Position numbers and translations under genes: made by a program. From Promethearchaeota archaeon (GTDB lineage: Archaea; Asgardarchaeota; Lokiarchaeia; Sigynarchaeales; SOKP01): a DNA stretch of 7,795 bases. The DNA is taken from NCBI GenBank assembly GCA_030668025.1, contig DAOUUT010000177.1, forward strand, positions 1 to 7,795, in the 5' to 3' direction. The notes under the pieces are model-generated. The model saw only the letters and a program-made list of their open reading frames with translations, did no database searches and was not told where the DNA came from. Position 1 is the stretch's first letter. Every line of letters begins with the position of its first letter. Below are positions 1 to 5,180 of the stretch, piece by piece.

Positions 1-405
1 ATTGAATGGGGGGAAGATATTTCTACAGAAGCATATCGTAAATTAGGTGAAGAATTAACGGGATATTACTATATAACTCATTGGCCAATGGAAATAAAGC
101 CATTTTACATTTTACCGTCAGATAATCCAAAATATAGCGAATCTTTTGATCTTCAAATGGGATGGCTTGAATTAACTTCGGGAGGAACAAGAGTTCACAA
201 TAAACAACAATTAATTGATGCTATTGAAGCTAAAGGATTAAATCCCGCGTCTTTTGAATCACACATAAATGTGTTTGGTTTTGGAATGCCACCTCATGCG
301 GGTTTTGGCTTAGGAATAGCTCGTTGGATAACCTTTATATGTGGTCTTGATGACATTCGGGAAGCAGTAATGTACCCTCGAACACCAGATCGTTTAACTC
401 CATAA
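1..405 (+). CDS. aspS: Aspartyl-tRNA synthetase, C-terminal part (5' end cut by window)
   Basis: This is the 3' end of a class II aminoacyl-tRNA synthetase of the archaeal/eukaryotic AspRS type, which charges tRNA with aspartate in the cytoplasm. The frame is open from base 1, so the ATG at 88 is internal and not the start. The partial protein begins IEWGEDISTEAYRKLGEEL, matching the conserved WGEDLsTE stretch of the catalytic domain. It continues through the GWLELTSGGTRVHNK and GLNPASFESHINVFGFGMPPH segments and ends with class II motif 3 (GFGLGIAR, 301-324) and the typical IREAVMYPRTPDRLTP tail. The motif 3 arginine (codon 322-324) is present, but the residue before it is Ala where most AspRS have Glu. 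The N-terminal anticodon-binding OB domain lies outside the window, so I cannot tell discriminating from non-discriminating AspRS. AsnRS is the main alternative; the PPHAGFGLG and RLTP ending favours AspRS. Confidence 0.92.
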   Translation: MEWGEDISTEAYRKLGEELTGYYYITHWPMEIKPFYILPSDNPKYSESFDLQMGWLELTSGGTRVHNKQQLIDAIEAKGLNPASFESHINVFGFGMPPHAGFGLGIARWITFICGLDDIREAVMYPRTPDRLTP

Positions 406-425
406 ATCTTATATTTTTGAGATAA

Positions 426-438
426 TTTATTATTTTAA
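426..438 (+). promoter_or_regulatory. Candidate TATA box for map
   Basis: The A/T-only stretch TTTATTATTTTAA is centred about 26 nt upstream of the map ATG at 458. That is the usual archaeal TATA-to-start distance, so transcription would begin at or very near the ATG, giving a leaderless mRNA. This agrees with the absence of a Shine-Dalgarno sequence there. The region is AT-rich throughout, so the match is weak evidence by itself. Confidence 0.35.
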
Positions 439-442
439 TTAA

Positions 443-451
443 TTTTTTTTT
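443..451 (+). terminator. T9 tract after aspS
   Basis: Nine consecutive T lie 38 nt after the aspS stop and 6 nt before the map ATG. Archaeal RNA polymerase commonly terminates at T-rich tracts without needing a hairpin, so this is a likely aspS terminator. It would uncouple aspS from map. No GC-rich stem precedes it. Confidence 0.4.
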
Positions 452-457
452 GTAATC

Positions 458-1366
458 ATGTCGAACGATTGGATTGAATCTTACATTAGAGCTGGTAAAG
501 CTGTTATAGCTGCCAAAAAGGTTGCTGAGAAATTAATAAAGCCCGGAGTTCCATTCTTAGAAATTGCTAATAAATGTGAGGAAGAAATACTAAATCACGG
601 TTGTGAGTTATCTTTTCCAATTAATATGTCTCTAGATGAGATAGCTGCTCATTATAGTCCGTCGATCGATGATAGTACTATCGTACCTAATAAGGGATTA
701 TTGAAAATCGATTTAGGTTCCCACTACGACGGTTATATTGCCGATTCAGCAATAACATTTAACATAAATAACGACGAAACGCTTCAAAACATTATCGACG
801 CCGCTCAAGAAGCCCTTGAAGCCGCAATTGAAATTTTTAAACCTGGTACAAAACTATACGAATTGGGAGATGTAATTGTTAAAAAAATTAAAAATCGTGG
901 ATTAGAACCAATTTATAATCTTGGAGGCCATGAATTGAAACGATACAACTTACATGCCGGTCCATTTATTCCAAATTATAAAGCTATAACCAATAATCAA
1001 ATTTTAAAACCTGGAGATGCTTATGCGTGTGAACCTTTTGCTACTTCTGGCCAAGGTATAGTAGAAAATGGTACTAAATCTTATATTTATCGATTTAAAA
1101 AAGCAAAGAAGGGTTTACCCTTTATAGAGAAGAATTACATGGATCAAATAAACAAATTAACTAAAAAACTACCTTTTTCGCCCCGTTTGCTCGAAAAGCA
1201 CAATCTCATTCCAAAAAATAAGATTCAAAGAACTATTGATGTTTTTATTCGCAAAAATATTCTAGATCATTATCCAATATTAATAGAAAAAACTAAAAAA
1301 CCAGTTGCTCAACAAGAACATACCATCATAATCGATATGGATGGAAATACTATTGTTACAACGTAA
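458..1366 (+). CDS. map: Methionine aminopeptidase, type II
   Basis: This metalloprotease removes the initiator Met from nascent proteins in the cytoplasm. It has 302 residues, the usual length for archaeal type II MetAP, in the pita-bread fold. All five metal ligands are visible: D85 (KIDLG), D96 (IADSA), H158 (GGHELKRY), E192 (CEPFAT) and E287 (QQEHT). Substrate-side H65 is also present (AAHYSP). The spacings between D85 and D96 (11 residues) and between H158 and E192 (34) match the Pyrococcus enzyme. The segment between E192 and E287, about residues 205-280, holds the helical insert that defines type II. The ATG at 458 has no Shine-Dalgarno site and sits 6 nt after a T9 tract, so a leaderless transcript is likely. 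The 3' end overlaps the next gene by 26 nt in another frame, so the two are probably co-transcribed. Confidence 0.95.
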   Translation: MSNDWIESYIRAGKAVIAAKKVAEKLIKPGVPFLEIANKCEEEILNHGCELSFPINMSLDEIAAHYSPSIDDSTIVPNKGLLKIDLGSHYDGYIADSAITFNINNDETLQNIIDAAQEALEAAIEIFKPGTKLYELGDVIVKKIKNRGLEPIYNLGGHELKRYNLHAGPFIPNYKAITNNQILKPGDAYACEPFATSGQGIVENGTKSYIYRFKKAKKGLPFIEKNYMDQINKLTKKLPFSPRLLEKHNLIPKNKIQRTIDVFIRKNILDHYPILIEKTKKPVAQQEHTIIIDMDGNTIVTT

Positions 1367-2222
1367 AGATACAAATAAGGAAAACATCACAAGTGTTATA
1401 CTATGTGCTGGTGAAGGCACTCGTGTTAGAGATATTGCGAAAAATATTCCAAAGCCACTGATTAAAATTAAATCTTTAAACAATCAAGCCATTCTTTCGC
1501 ATTTGATTTCTAGTTTAATCAATTTTGAGATAGAACCAATTGTAGTGGTAACCGGTCATTTAGGTGAGCAAATTGAAGATTTTGTAAATTCTTACCAAAT
1601 AAAAAATAAATTAAAAAAAAATAAAATATTAGTAAATCGTTCTGGCTCTCAATATAAGTTAGGACCATTACATTCCTTTTTAAGTATTATAGAAAATAAC
1701 CAAATTTATAAAGAGAATAGAGTTTTTATGATCTTTCCAGGAGATACTATTTTTGATTACAATCTTTTGCAAGGAGCTTTGAACCTTCTATTAAAAAATT
1801 ATAGTCTACTTGATAACAGTTCAATTATTTTTTACAGAAAGATAAAAATTAGCTCGTTAAAAGAAAGATTTAAAACTAAAGAACCTAACACGTTTAAAAC
1901 AATATCTTATTTAAAAATAAATAGAAACGGATCAAAATTAATTGTCAGAGAGATCAAACAGAGAACTTTAAGCTCTTTTAAAAATAAAAAAACGATCCAT
2001 CAAGTTATACCTATTTTTATTTTCAGTTTTAGGATAGTTCAAGAAATTAAAAATCTAGCAAATTGTAATAAATTTAAAACAATTAGAGAAATTGCTAATT
2101 TATTAATCAAGAAAGAAGAAAGGTTTCTAGCCCTTTCTATTGATCCTGAATGTAATTTTTATGATATTGACTCTCCTATTGATTTAAAGATCTTAAATGA
2201 AAAAAAAAAAGATGGACAATAG
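1341..2222 (+). CDS. NTP_transferase-family nucleotidyltransferase (sugar- or alcohol-phosphate type)
   Basis: This 293-residue protein is a Rossmann-like nucleotidyltransferase of the kind that joins an NTP to a sugar-1-phosphate or small phosphorylated alcohol, giving an NDP-activated precursor and pyrophosphate. Residues 18-42 carry the family signature: LCAGEGTR (21-28, nucleotide-binding glycine loop) followed by KPL (38-40). PGDTIFD at 133-139 supplies the metal-binding Asp, and YDIDSP at 274-279 is the typical C-terminal Asp motif. No hexapeptide-repeat acyltransferase domain follows, so it is not a full GlmU. The substrate (mannose-1-P, glucose-1-P, phosphocholine-like or other) cannot be read from the sequence. 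The ATG at 1341 gives a 26-nt overlap with map; a TTG at 1353 is an alternative, and the fold needs everything from about residue 16 on. The 3' end contains an A11 run (2200-2210), a possible slippage or sequencing-error site. Base composition is very AT-rich and Lys/Asn/Ile-heavy. Confidence 0.8.
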   Translation: MEILLLQRKDTNKENITSVILCAGEGTRVRDIAKNIPKPLIKIKSLNNQAILSHLISSLINFEIEPIVVVTGHLGEQIEDFVNSYQIKNKLKKNKILVNRSGSQYKLGPLHSFLSIIENNQIYKENRVFMIFPGDTIFDYNLLQGALNLLLKNYSLLDNSSIIFYRKIKISSLKERFKTKEPNTFKTISYLKINRNGSKLIVREIKQRTLSSFKNKKTIHQVIPIFIFSFRIVQEIKNLANCNKFKTIREIANLLIKKEERFLALSIDPECNFYDIDSPIDLKILNEKKKDGQ

Positions 2223-2656
2223 TAGCTCCGATATTCTAGTTTCAAAGGAAATGCGTCTTTTACTCCATTGAATCAAATCTTAAATCAAAGCTCCTATTGT
2301 AAAAATTCATTATCTTTATTGAAAGACATTAATGTTTGGATGTCTCGTGTAGCCTGTATATCAAAACTTTTTTTTAATTCGACCAGAGATCCAGGCAAGA
2401 GTGTCAACTTGTACTATTACTAATATCAATTCTAAACTGATTGCTATATCTCTATTATTACATTATTGCTCCAAAGTGCTAATTTATTAGGAATGGGATA
2501 TATATACTGAAAACTACTTTTCCTGTGATTTAGTATAACGCACTAAAGGAACGTGATAAAACAAATCCGAATGGAAATCAAGGCATAAGAATTAACTCTG
2601 GATGTACAAAAAAAATCCCAGAACTTAAGAATCTATTATCAATTTTGCAACAATAA
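2212..2656 (+). pseudogene. Probable decayed gene downstream of the nucleotidyltransferase
   Basis: No intact ORF fills the 595-nt gap 2223-2817, but successive + strand fragments look protein-like. An ATG at 2212 overlaps the upstream stop and reads MDNSSSDILVSKEMRLLLH before a TGA at 2269. A second frame (about 2226-2420) holds the segments LLKDINVWMSRVACISKLFF and TRDPGKSVNL. A third stretch, about 2353-2475 in the first frame, contains RPEIQARVSTCTITNI and continues past a TAG to EWDIYTENYFSCDLV. A final frame (2534-2656) reads YNALKERDKTNPNGNQGIRI onward and stops with QQ and TAA. Frame changes plus at least two in-frame stops suggest a gene that has lost function, or local sequencing or assembly indels. 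The ATG overlapping the previous stop is what a third operon gene would have. I do not recognise the family. Confidence 0.3.
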
Positions 2657-2675
2657 GCTCGTTGTTTCAATTGTA

Positions 2676-2732
2676 ATGATGTATTCTAAACCAATGCATA
2701 TATTATTACTATTGTCCAATAATATACATCAT
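2676..2732. repeat. AT-rich nested inverted repeats
   Basis: Two perfect 9-bp inverted repeats share a right arm. TATATTATT at 2699-2707 pairs with AATAATATA at 2718-2726 around a 10-nt loop. ATGATGTAT at 2676-2684 pairs with ATACATCAT at 2724-2732. The region 2657-2817 otherwise has no coding potential that I can see. The structure could be a transcript-end hairpin, a replication or recombination cruciform, or a remnant of a mobile element end. AT-rich DNA forms such repeats by chance fairly often. Confidence 0.35.
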
Positions 2733-2754
2733 AATATGACTATTTAAATGTTAG

Positions 2755-2779
2755 TATTAACATAAAGTTTAAAAAATCC
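2755..2779 (+). repeat. 25-bp direct repeat, copy 1 (downstream side of methyltransferase)
   Basis: This copy begins TATTAACATAAAG and ends AAAAAATCC. It is identical over 25 bp to 3671-3695, and the match ends on both sides (G versus T before, C versus A after). It lies 38 nt beyond the methyltransferase stop codon. Its A6 run forms the T6 tract of the minus-strand terminator. Confidence 0.85.
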
Positions 2780-2790
2780 CTAATTTAGGG
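2771..2790 (-). terminator. Hairpin plus T6 terminator of the methyltransferase gene
   Basis: On the minus strand, 28 nt after the stop codon, the palindrome CCCTAA-A-TTAGGG (2790 to 2778) is followed by A and then six T (2776-2771). It could fold as a 4-bp stem (CCCT/AGGG) with a 5-nt loop. The T tract alone would suffice for archaeal termination. As a 13-bp palindrome it could also be a protein-binding site. Confidence 0.45.
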
Positions 2791-2817
2791 TGGTTACAAA
2801 AGTCAGTGATAGAAAAG

Positions 2818-3567
2818 TTAGACTCTTAATGTTTTACAAATTAAAGTTGAGGGCACTTTTTTGAAAACTTCTTGAGGAAACCATTCCTCTTGAGCAGTAA
2901 TGTCTCCCTCTTCCGGTTCTGGTTCAAGAACTTTTTCTATGATAAATCCTGTCTTGATTAGTCCATTAATGATATCGCTAATTTTTGACGCATGAACTTT
3001 AAGATCTATTCCTGTAGACTCCACAAATGTTACTTCTTTTTCAAAATAACTTTCCGAGATTTTAAGCTCCTTAAGATTCGTATGTTCGGCACCAAGAAGA
3101 TTGTAAATCGGATGTTGAATACTAAACACAAATACACCATTTTTTTTTAGAATTCTATAAGCTTCCATAAATGCTACATCTAAGTTTTGCATCCAGTCCA
3201 ACGCAAAAATAGATATAGCAATATCAAATTCATCCTCATCAATCATCCTCATATTTTCTATATCACCTTCAATTAAATGAATATCCACTTTATGTTCTTT
3301 AATTAAATTTTTAGCATATTTTAATTGTTCAGTTGAAATATCAACGCCCGTACAAATAGCTCCCTTCTTCGCTAGTATTATAGAATTCTCACAACCTCCA
3401 CATCCAAGTTCTATAACTCTTTTTCCATTAACATCACCCAATAGATTAAGCTTAGACTCCTTTGCATAGCCTAGAGCCCATTCAATATCATCCAATGAAA
3501 CATTTCGACTTTTCTGATATTCTAAAGCAATTAAATTCCAATGATTCTTAATGTTATTTTTACTCAT
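2818..3567 (-). CDS. Class I SAM-dependent methyltransferase (Methyltransf_11-like)
   Basis: This 249-residue soluble enzyme transfers a methyl group from S-adenosylmethionine to an unidentified acceptor. The Rossmann-like fold shows motif I VIELGCGGC (51-59), the acidic end of strand 2 at GVDIS (74-78), EGDIEN (100-105) for adenine contact, DIAISIFALDWM (115-126), and the typical RILKKNGVFVFSIQHP (138-153). The N-terminal NHWNLIALEYQKSR helix resembles the WD..A..Y entry of ubiquinone/menaquinone and small-molecule methyltransferases. The C-terminal PSTLICKTLR strand is typical of small-molecule members, so a metabolite acceptor is more likely than DNA or rRNA. The only same-strand neighbour is distant, so it is probably monocistronic. 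A TATA-like AATTTTAAGA (3600-3591) lies about 28 nt upstream of the ATG. An exact 25-bp direct repeat brackets the gene, and its strand opposes both neighbours, which suggests an inserted cassette. Confidence 0.88.
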   Translation of the reverse strand: MSKNNIKNHWNLIALEYQKSRNVSLDDIEWALGYAKESKLNLLGDVNGKRVIELGCGGCENSIILAKKGAICTGVDISTEQLKYAKNLIKEHKVDIHLIEGDIENMRMIDEDEFDIAISIFALDWMQNLDVAFMEAYRILKKNGVFVFSIQHPIYNLLGAEHTNLKELKISESYFEKEVTFVESTGIDLKVHASKISDIINGLIKTGFIIEKVLEPEPEEGDITAQEEWFPQEVFKKVPSTLICKTLRV

Positions 3568-3590
3568 ATTCTAATGAATTAAAGTAATAA

Positions 3591-3600
3591 TCTTAAAATT
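3591..3600 (-). promoter_or_regulatory. Candidate TATA box of the methyltransferase gene
   Basis: On the minus strand AATTTTAAGA is centred 28-29 nt before the ATG at 3567. Transcription would then start about 2-3 nt before the ATG, which fits the lack of a Shine-Dalgarno sequence. Confidence 0.3.
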
Positions 3601-3670
3601 TCTTTCTTAATTTTAGTCTCAAAAACTCTATTTATCACTGAATTTTTTAACTAATCCTAATTTACTCGTT

Positions 3671-3695
3671 TATTAACATAAAGTTTAAAAAATCC
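3671..3695 (+). repeat. 25-bp direct repeat, copy 2 (upstream side of methyltransferase)
   Basis: This copy is identical to 2755-2779 and in the same orientation, with starts 916 bp apart. It lies 103 nt upstream of the methyltransferase start and 54 nt upstream of the cyclophilin-like gene. Its AGTTTAAAAAA core could serve as a distal TATA element for the + strand gene, giving a leader of roughly 35 nt. A better-placed A/T box exists at 3713-3725. Confidence 0.85.
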
Positions 3696-3712
3696 AAAAG
3701 TTATCATTCAAA

Positions 3713-3725
3713 CTAATATTAATTA
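3713..3725 (+). promoter_or_regulatory. Candidate TATA box of the cyclophilin-like/VTT operon
   Basis: CTAATATTAATTA is centred about 31 nt upstream of the ATG at 3750, which would give a leader of about 5 nt. The 25-bp repeat just upstream is a competing promoter element, and the sequence alone does not decide between them. Confidence 0.3.
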
Positions 3726-3749
3726 CAGCATACAAATTATTGAGCGGTT

Positions 3750-4145
3750 ATGTCTGATAGCGGAATAATTTCCATAAAAATTGATCTCTTCGGGATTGGG
3801 AGCGTAAATGCTGATATAATTCGACATTACGCTCCTTTATCTGCCGACGCCATTCTAAATAAGATGCCTTTTATTCTAAAAGGTCGATTTGGTTTTGGCG
3901 CAAAATTATATTGGACGCTTCCAGGTTTGGAATTATATAAAGGCCATAATTCGAAATCAATTAAAATCGTTGAAAAAGGAGATATTATATATAACCCAAA
4001 AACAGACGAATTGATAATCCTTATAGAAAGTACAGAAATGCCAAACAAAGTAAATAAGATTGGAAAAGTGACGAAAAATCTGGAATTTTTTCTTCAAGCT
4101 AGAAATGGCTTAGGGACTAAACTATCCATAGTGAAATCGGCTTAA
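3750..4145 (+). CDS. Cyclophilin-like fold protein (TM1367/Cyclophil_like type)
   Basis: This 131-residue protein has no signal peptide or membrane segment. It resembles the small prokaryotic cyclophilin-like beta-barrel family. That family has a helix after the first strands (here APLSADAILNKMPF, 28-41), a central segment of the type xxLYWTLPG (53-59), then a GDI-Y-P-x-x-x-x-L-I-I-x-I strand pair (GDIIYNPKTDELIILIES, 77-94), and an IGKVT strand near 104-108. The fold is related to cyclophilin, but the proline-isomerase active-site residues are not kept in this family and no enzymatic function is established. The assignment rests on pattern recall and is moderate. The gene ends 22 bp before a membrane-protein gene on the same strand, so the two are likely co-transcribed, though the context does not reveal a shared role. 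The ATG has only a weak purine stretch upstream (GAGCGG). Confidence 0.6.
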   Translation: MSDSGIISIKIDLFGIGSVNADIIRHYAPLSADAILNKMPFILKGRFGFGAKLYWTLPGLELYKGHNSKSIKIVEKGDIIYNPKTDELIILIESTEMPNKVNKIGKVTKNLEFFLQARNGLGTKLSIVKSA

Positions 4146-4155
4146 AAGAGATATC

Positions 4156-4161
4156 AAGGAG
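4156..4161 (+). promoter_or_regulatory. Shine-Dalgarno site of the VTT-like gene
   Basis: AAGGAG lies 6 nt before the ATG at 4168 and is followed by GA. It is the clearest ribosome binding site in the window. It fixes the start of the second gene of this operon, while first genes here appear leaderless. Confidence 0.7.
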
Positions 4162-4167
4162 AGCTGA

Positions 4168-4986
4168 ATGGTTACCTCGAAAAAATTAACTGCTGTTTTC
4201 ACTTCTTTCTACTTAGGGGTTATTATCTATTTGATCTTATTCTTAACAGTTCCAGAGATTCAACAAGCAATAATTCTGTCAAGGCACGATATTACTGGAC
4301 TTACAAACGGTTCCAATTATATCATAGCACTTTTAATCTCTTTTTTCATTTGTCTTATAGGAAACGCTAGCATAGGGTTTCCTATACCATATCCCTTTAT
4401 TCTTTTTTCTTTTTCTAATTCTATTTATCTTAAATATTCAATTGCAGGATTGACTTTGAGTGAAGTACTTATAAACGGTCCTTTTTGGTTAGAAATACTA
4501 GGAATAGCCGTTGTTGGCGGGTTAGGGAGCGCACTAGGCGAACTTGTAGGCTTCTTGATAGGAATTAGCGCAAAAAAAATTGCTAATCGAACTCACTCAA
4601 AAACACTTGAAAACATACAAGGATTCGGCAAGCTGGTATTAGATCACCCAAAAACCATGCATTTATACATATTCATTGCCGCAGCCCTGCCAATTCCCGA
4701 CGATCCTCTGTGGATCGCTTTAGGAATGTCAGATAAAAAAATAAATGTCTCTAGGTGCATTATATGGGCCTGGGCAGGAAAGAATATCACCACTCTATTC
4801 TATGTAATTTTCCCTTTATTAATTTTACTTGGATTTAGTGCTACGGGAATTGTACTTAATGATATCTTGAGCGTAATAACAGAATCTATAATGTTATTAA
4901 TAACTCTAGCAATTATGCAATTCATTGTGCAATTTGATTGGGATAAATATCTGGATAAAGGAAATGAGAAAAATTCAGTACGCTAA
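4168..4986 (+). CDS. Polytopic membrane protein, VTT/DedA-like
   Basis: This 272-residue integral membrane protein has about six hydrophobic segments: residues 8-28, 50-68, 72-90, 108-134, 164-186 and 206-256 (the last probably two helices). VTT-domain (SNARE-associated/DedA/YqaA) hallmarks are visible. A re-entrant-like segment GNASIGFPIPYPFILF (65-80) has prolines, a small-residue helix GGLGSALGELVGFLIG (117-132) follows, and a second re-entrant segment AAALPIPDDPLWIALGM (171-187) has an Asp pair. The family moves or flips lipids such as undecaprenyl phosphate or phosphatidylserine in other organisms. Which lipid would be handled in an archaeal membrane is unknown. The N-terminal segment (8-28) is preceded by Lys residues at the cytoplasmic side. 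The start is fixed by AAGGAG six nt upstream. The gene follows a cyclophilin-like gene by 22 bp and converges on the zinc-ribbon gene with 16 bp between stops. Confidence 0.7.
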   Translation: MVTSKKLTAVFTSFYLGVIIYLILFLTVPEIQQAIILSRHDITGLTNGSNYIIALLISFFICLIGNASIGFPIPYPFILFSFSNSIYLKYSIAGLTLSEVLINGPFWLEILGIAVVGGLGSALGELVGFLIGISAKKIANRTHSKTLENIQGFGKLVLDHPKTMHLYIFIAAALPIPDDPLWIALGMSDKKINVSRCIIWAWAGKNITTLFYVIFPLLILLGFSATGIVLNDILSVITESIMLLITLAIMQFIVQFDWDKYLDKGNEKNSVR

Positions 4987-5002
4987 TAAATAAAATTAAA
5001 CT

Positions 5003-5176
5003 TTACTTTTTTTTCTCTTTATTTCTTAAACAATTTTTACAAACGAAGATTGTCTTCTGTTTATTTTTCGAATTTTCATCTTGGTAAATTCTTTTATAGA
5101 TATAATCGCCGCATACCGCGCACAAAGTTGTGGTCCGCGTTTCATTAAGGCACGGACCCAGGTTGTCAAATGTCAT
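5003..5176 (-). CDS. Small zinc-ribbon protein, 57 residues
   Basis: This short gene starts with ATG at 5176, just 4 nt after the Alba stop codon, and runs 57 codons to TAA at 5003. The protein has two CxxC pairs, LCAVCGDY (C19, C22) and FVCKNCLRN (C46, C49), 23 residues apart, as in a rubredoxin-knuckle zinc ribbon. C9 is a further cysteine. The tail is basic (KNCLRNKEKKK), which suggests nucleic-acid or ribosome contact. Base composition is notably richer in G+C at the 5' half (around 5095-5165) than the surroundings. The tight spacing after alba points to one mRNA and coupled translation. I do not recognise a named family; a zinc-binding accessory to Alba or RNA metabolism is only a guess from context. 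Confidence 0.7.
   Translation of the reverse strand: MTFDNLGPCLNETRTTTLCAVCGDYIYKRIYQDENSKNKQKTIFVCKNCLRNKEKKK
5007..5014 (+). terminator. T8 tract terminating the VTT-like operon
   Basis: Eight T lie 20 nt after the VTT stop codon, followed by more T-rich sequence to 5030. The tract sits inside the convergent zinc-ribbon gene, where it encodes the Lys-rich C-terminal tail on the other strand. Confidence 0.45.
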
Positions 5177-5180
5177 AAAT

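Noticed and set aside
88..90. ATG as aspS start
   Set aside because: The frame is open upstream to base 1 and encodes conserved AspRS residues (WGEDISTE).
1280..1483. 67-codon minus-strand frame across the map/nucleotidyltransferase overlap
   Set aside because: It is antisense to two well-supported genes and its hydrophobic sequence has no family signature.
3827..4048. 73-codon minus-strand frame
   Set aside because: It is fully antisense to the cyclophilin-like gene.
2818..4986. Methyltransferase, cyclophilin-like and VTT genes as a new modification or defence island
   Set aside because: The strands differ, only the last two share an operon, and there is no nuclease, NTPase, sensor or toxin domain nearby. 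The evidence supports a cassette next to an unrelated pair.
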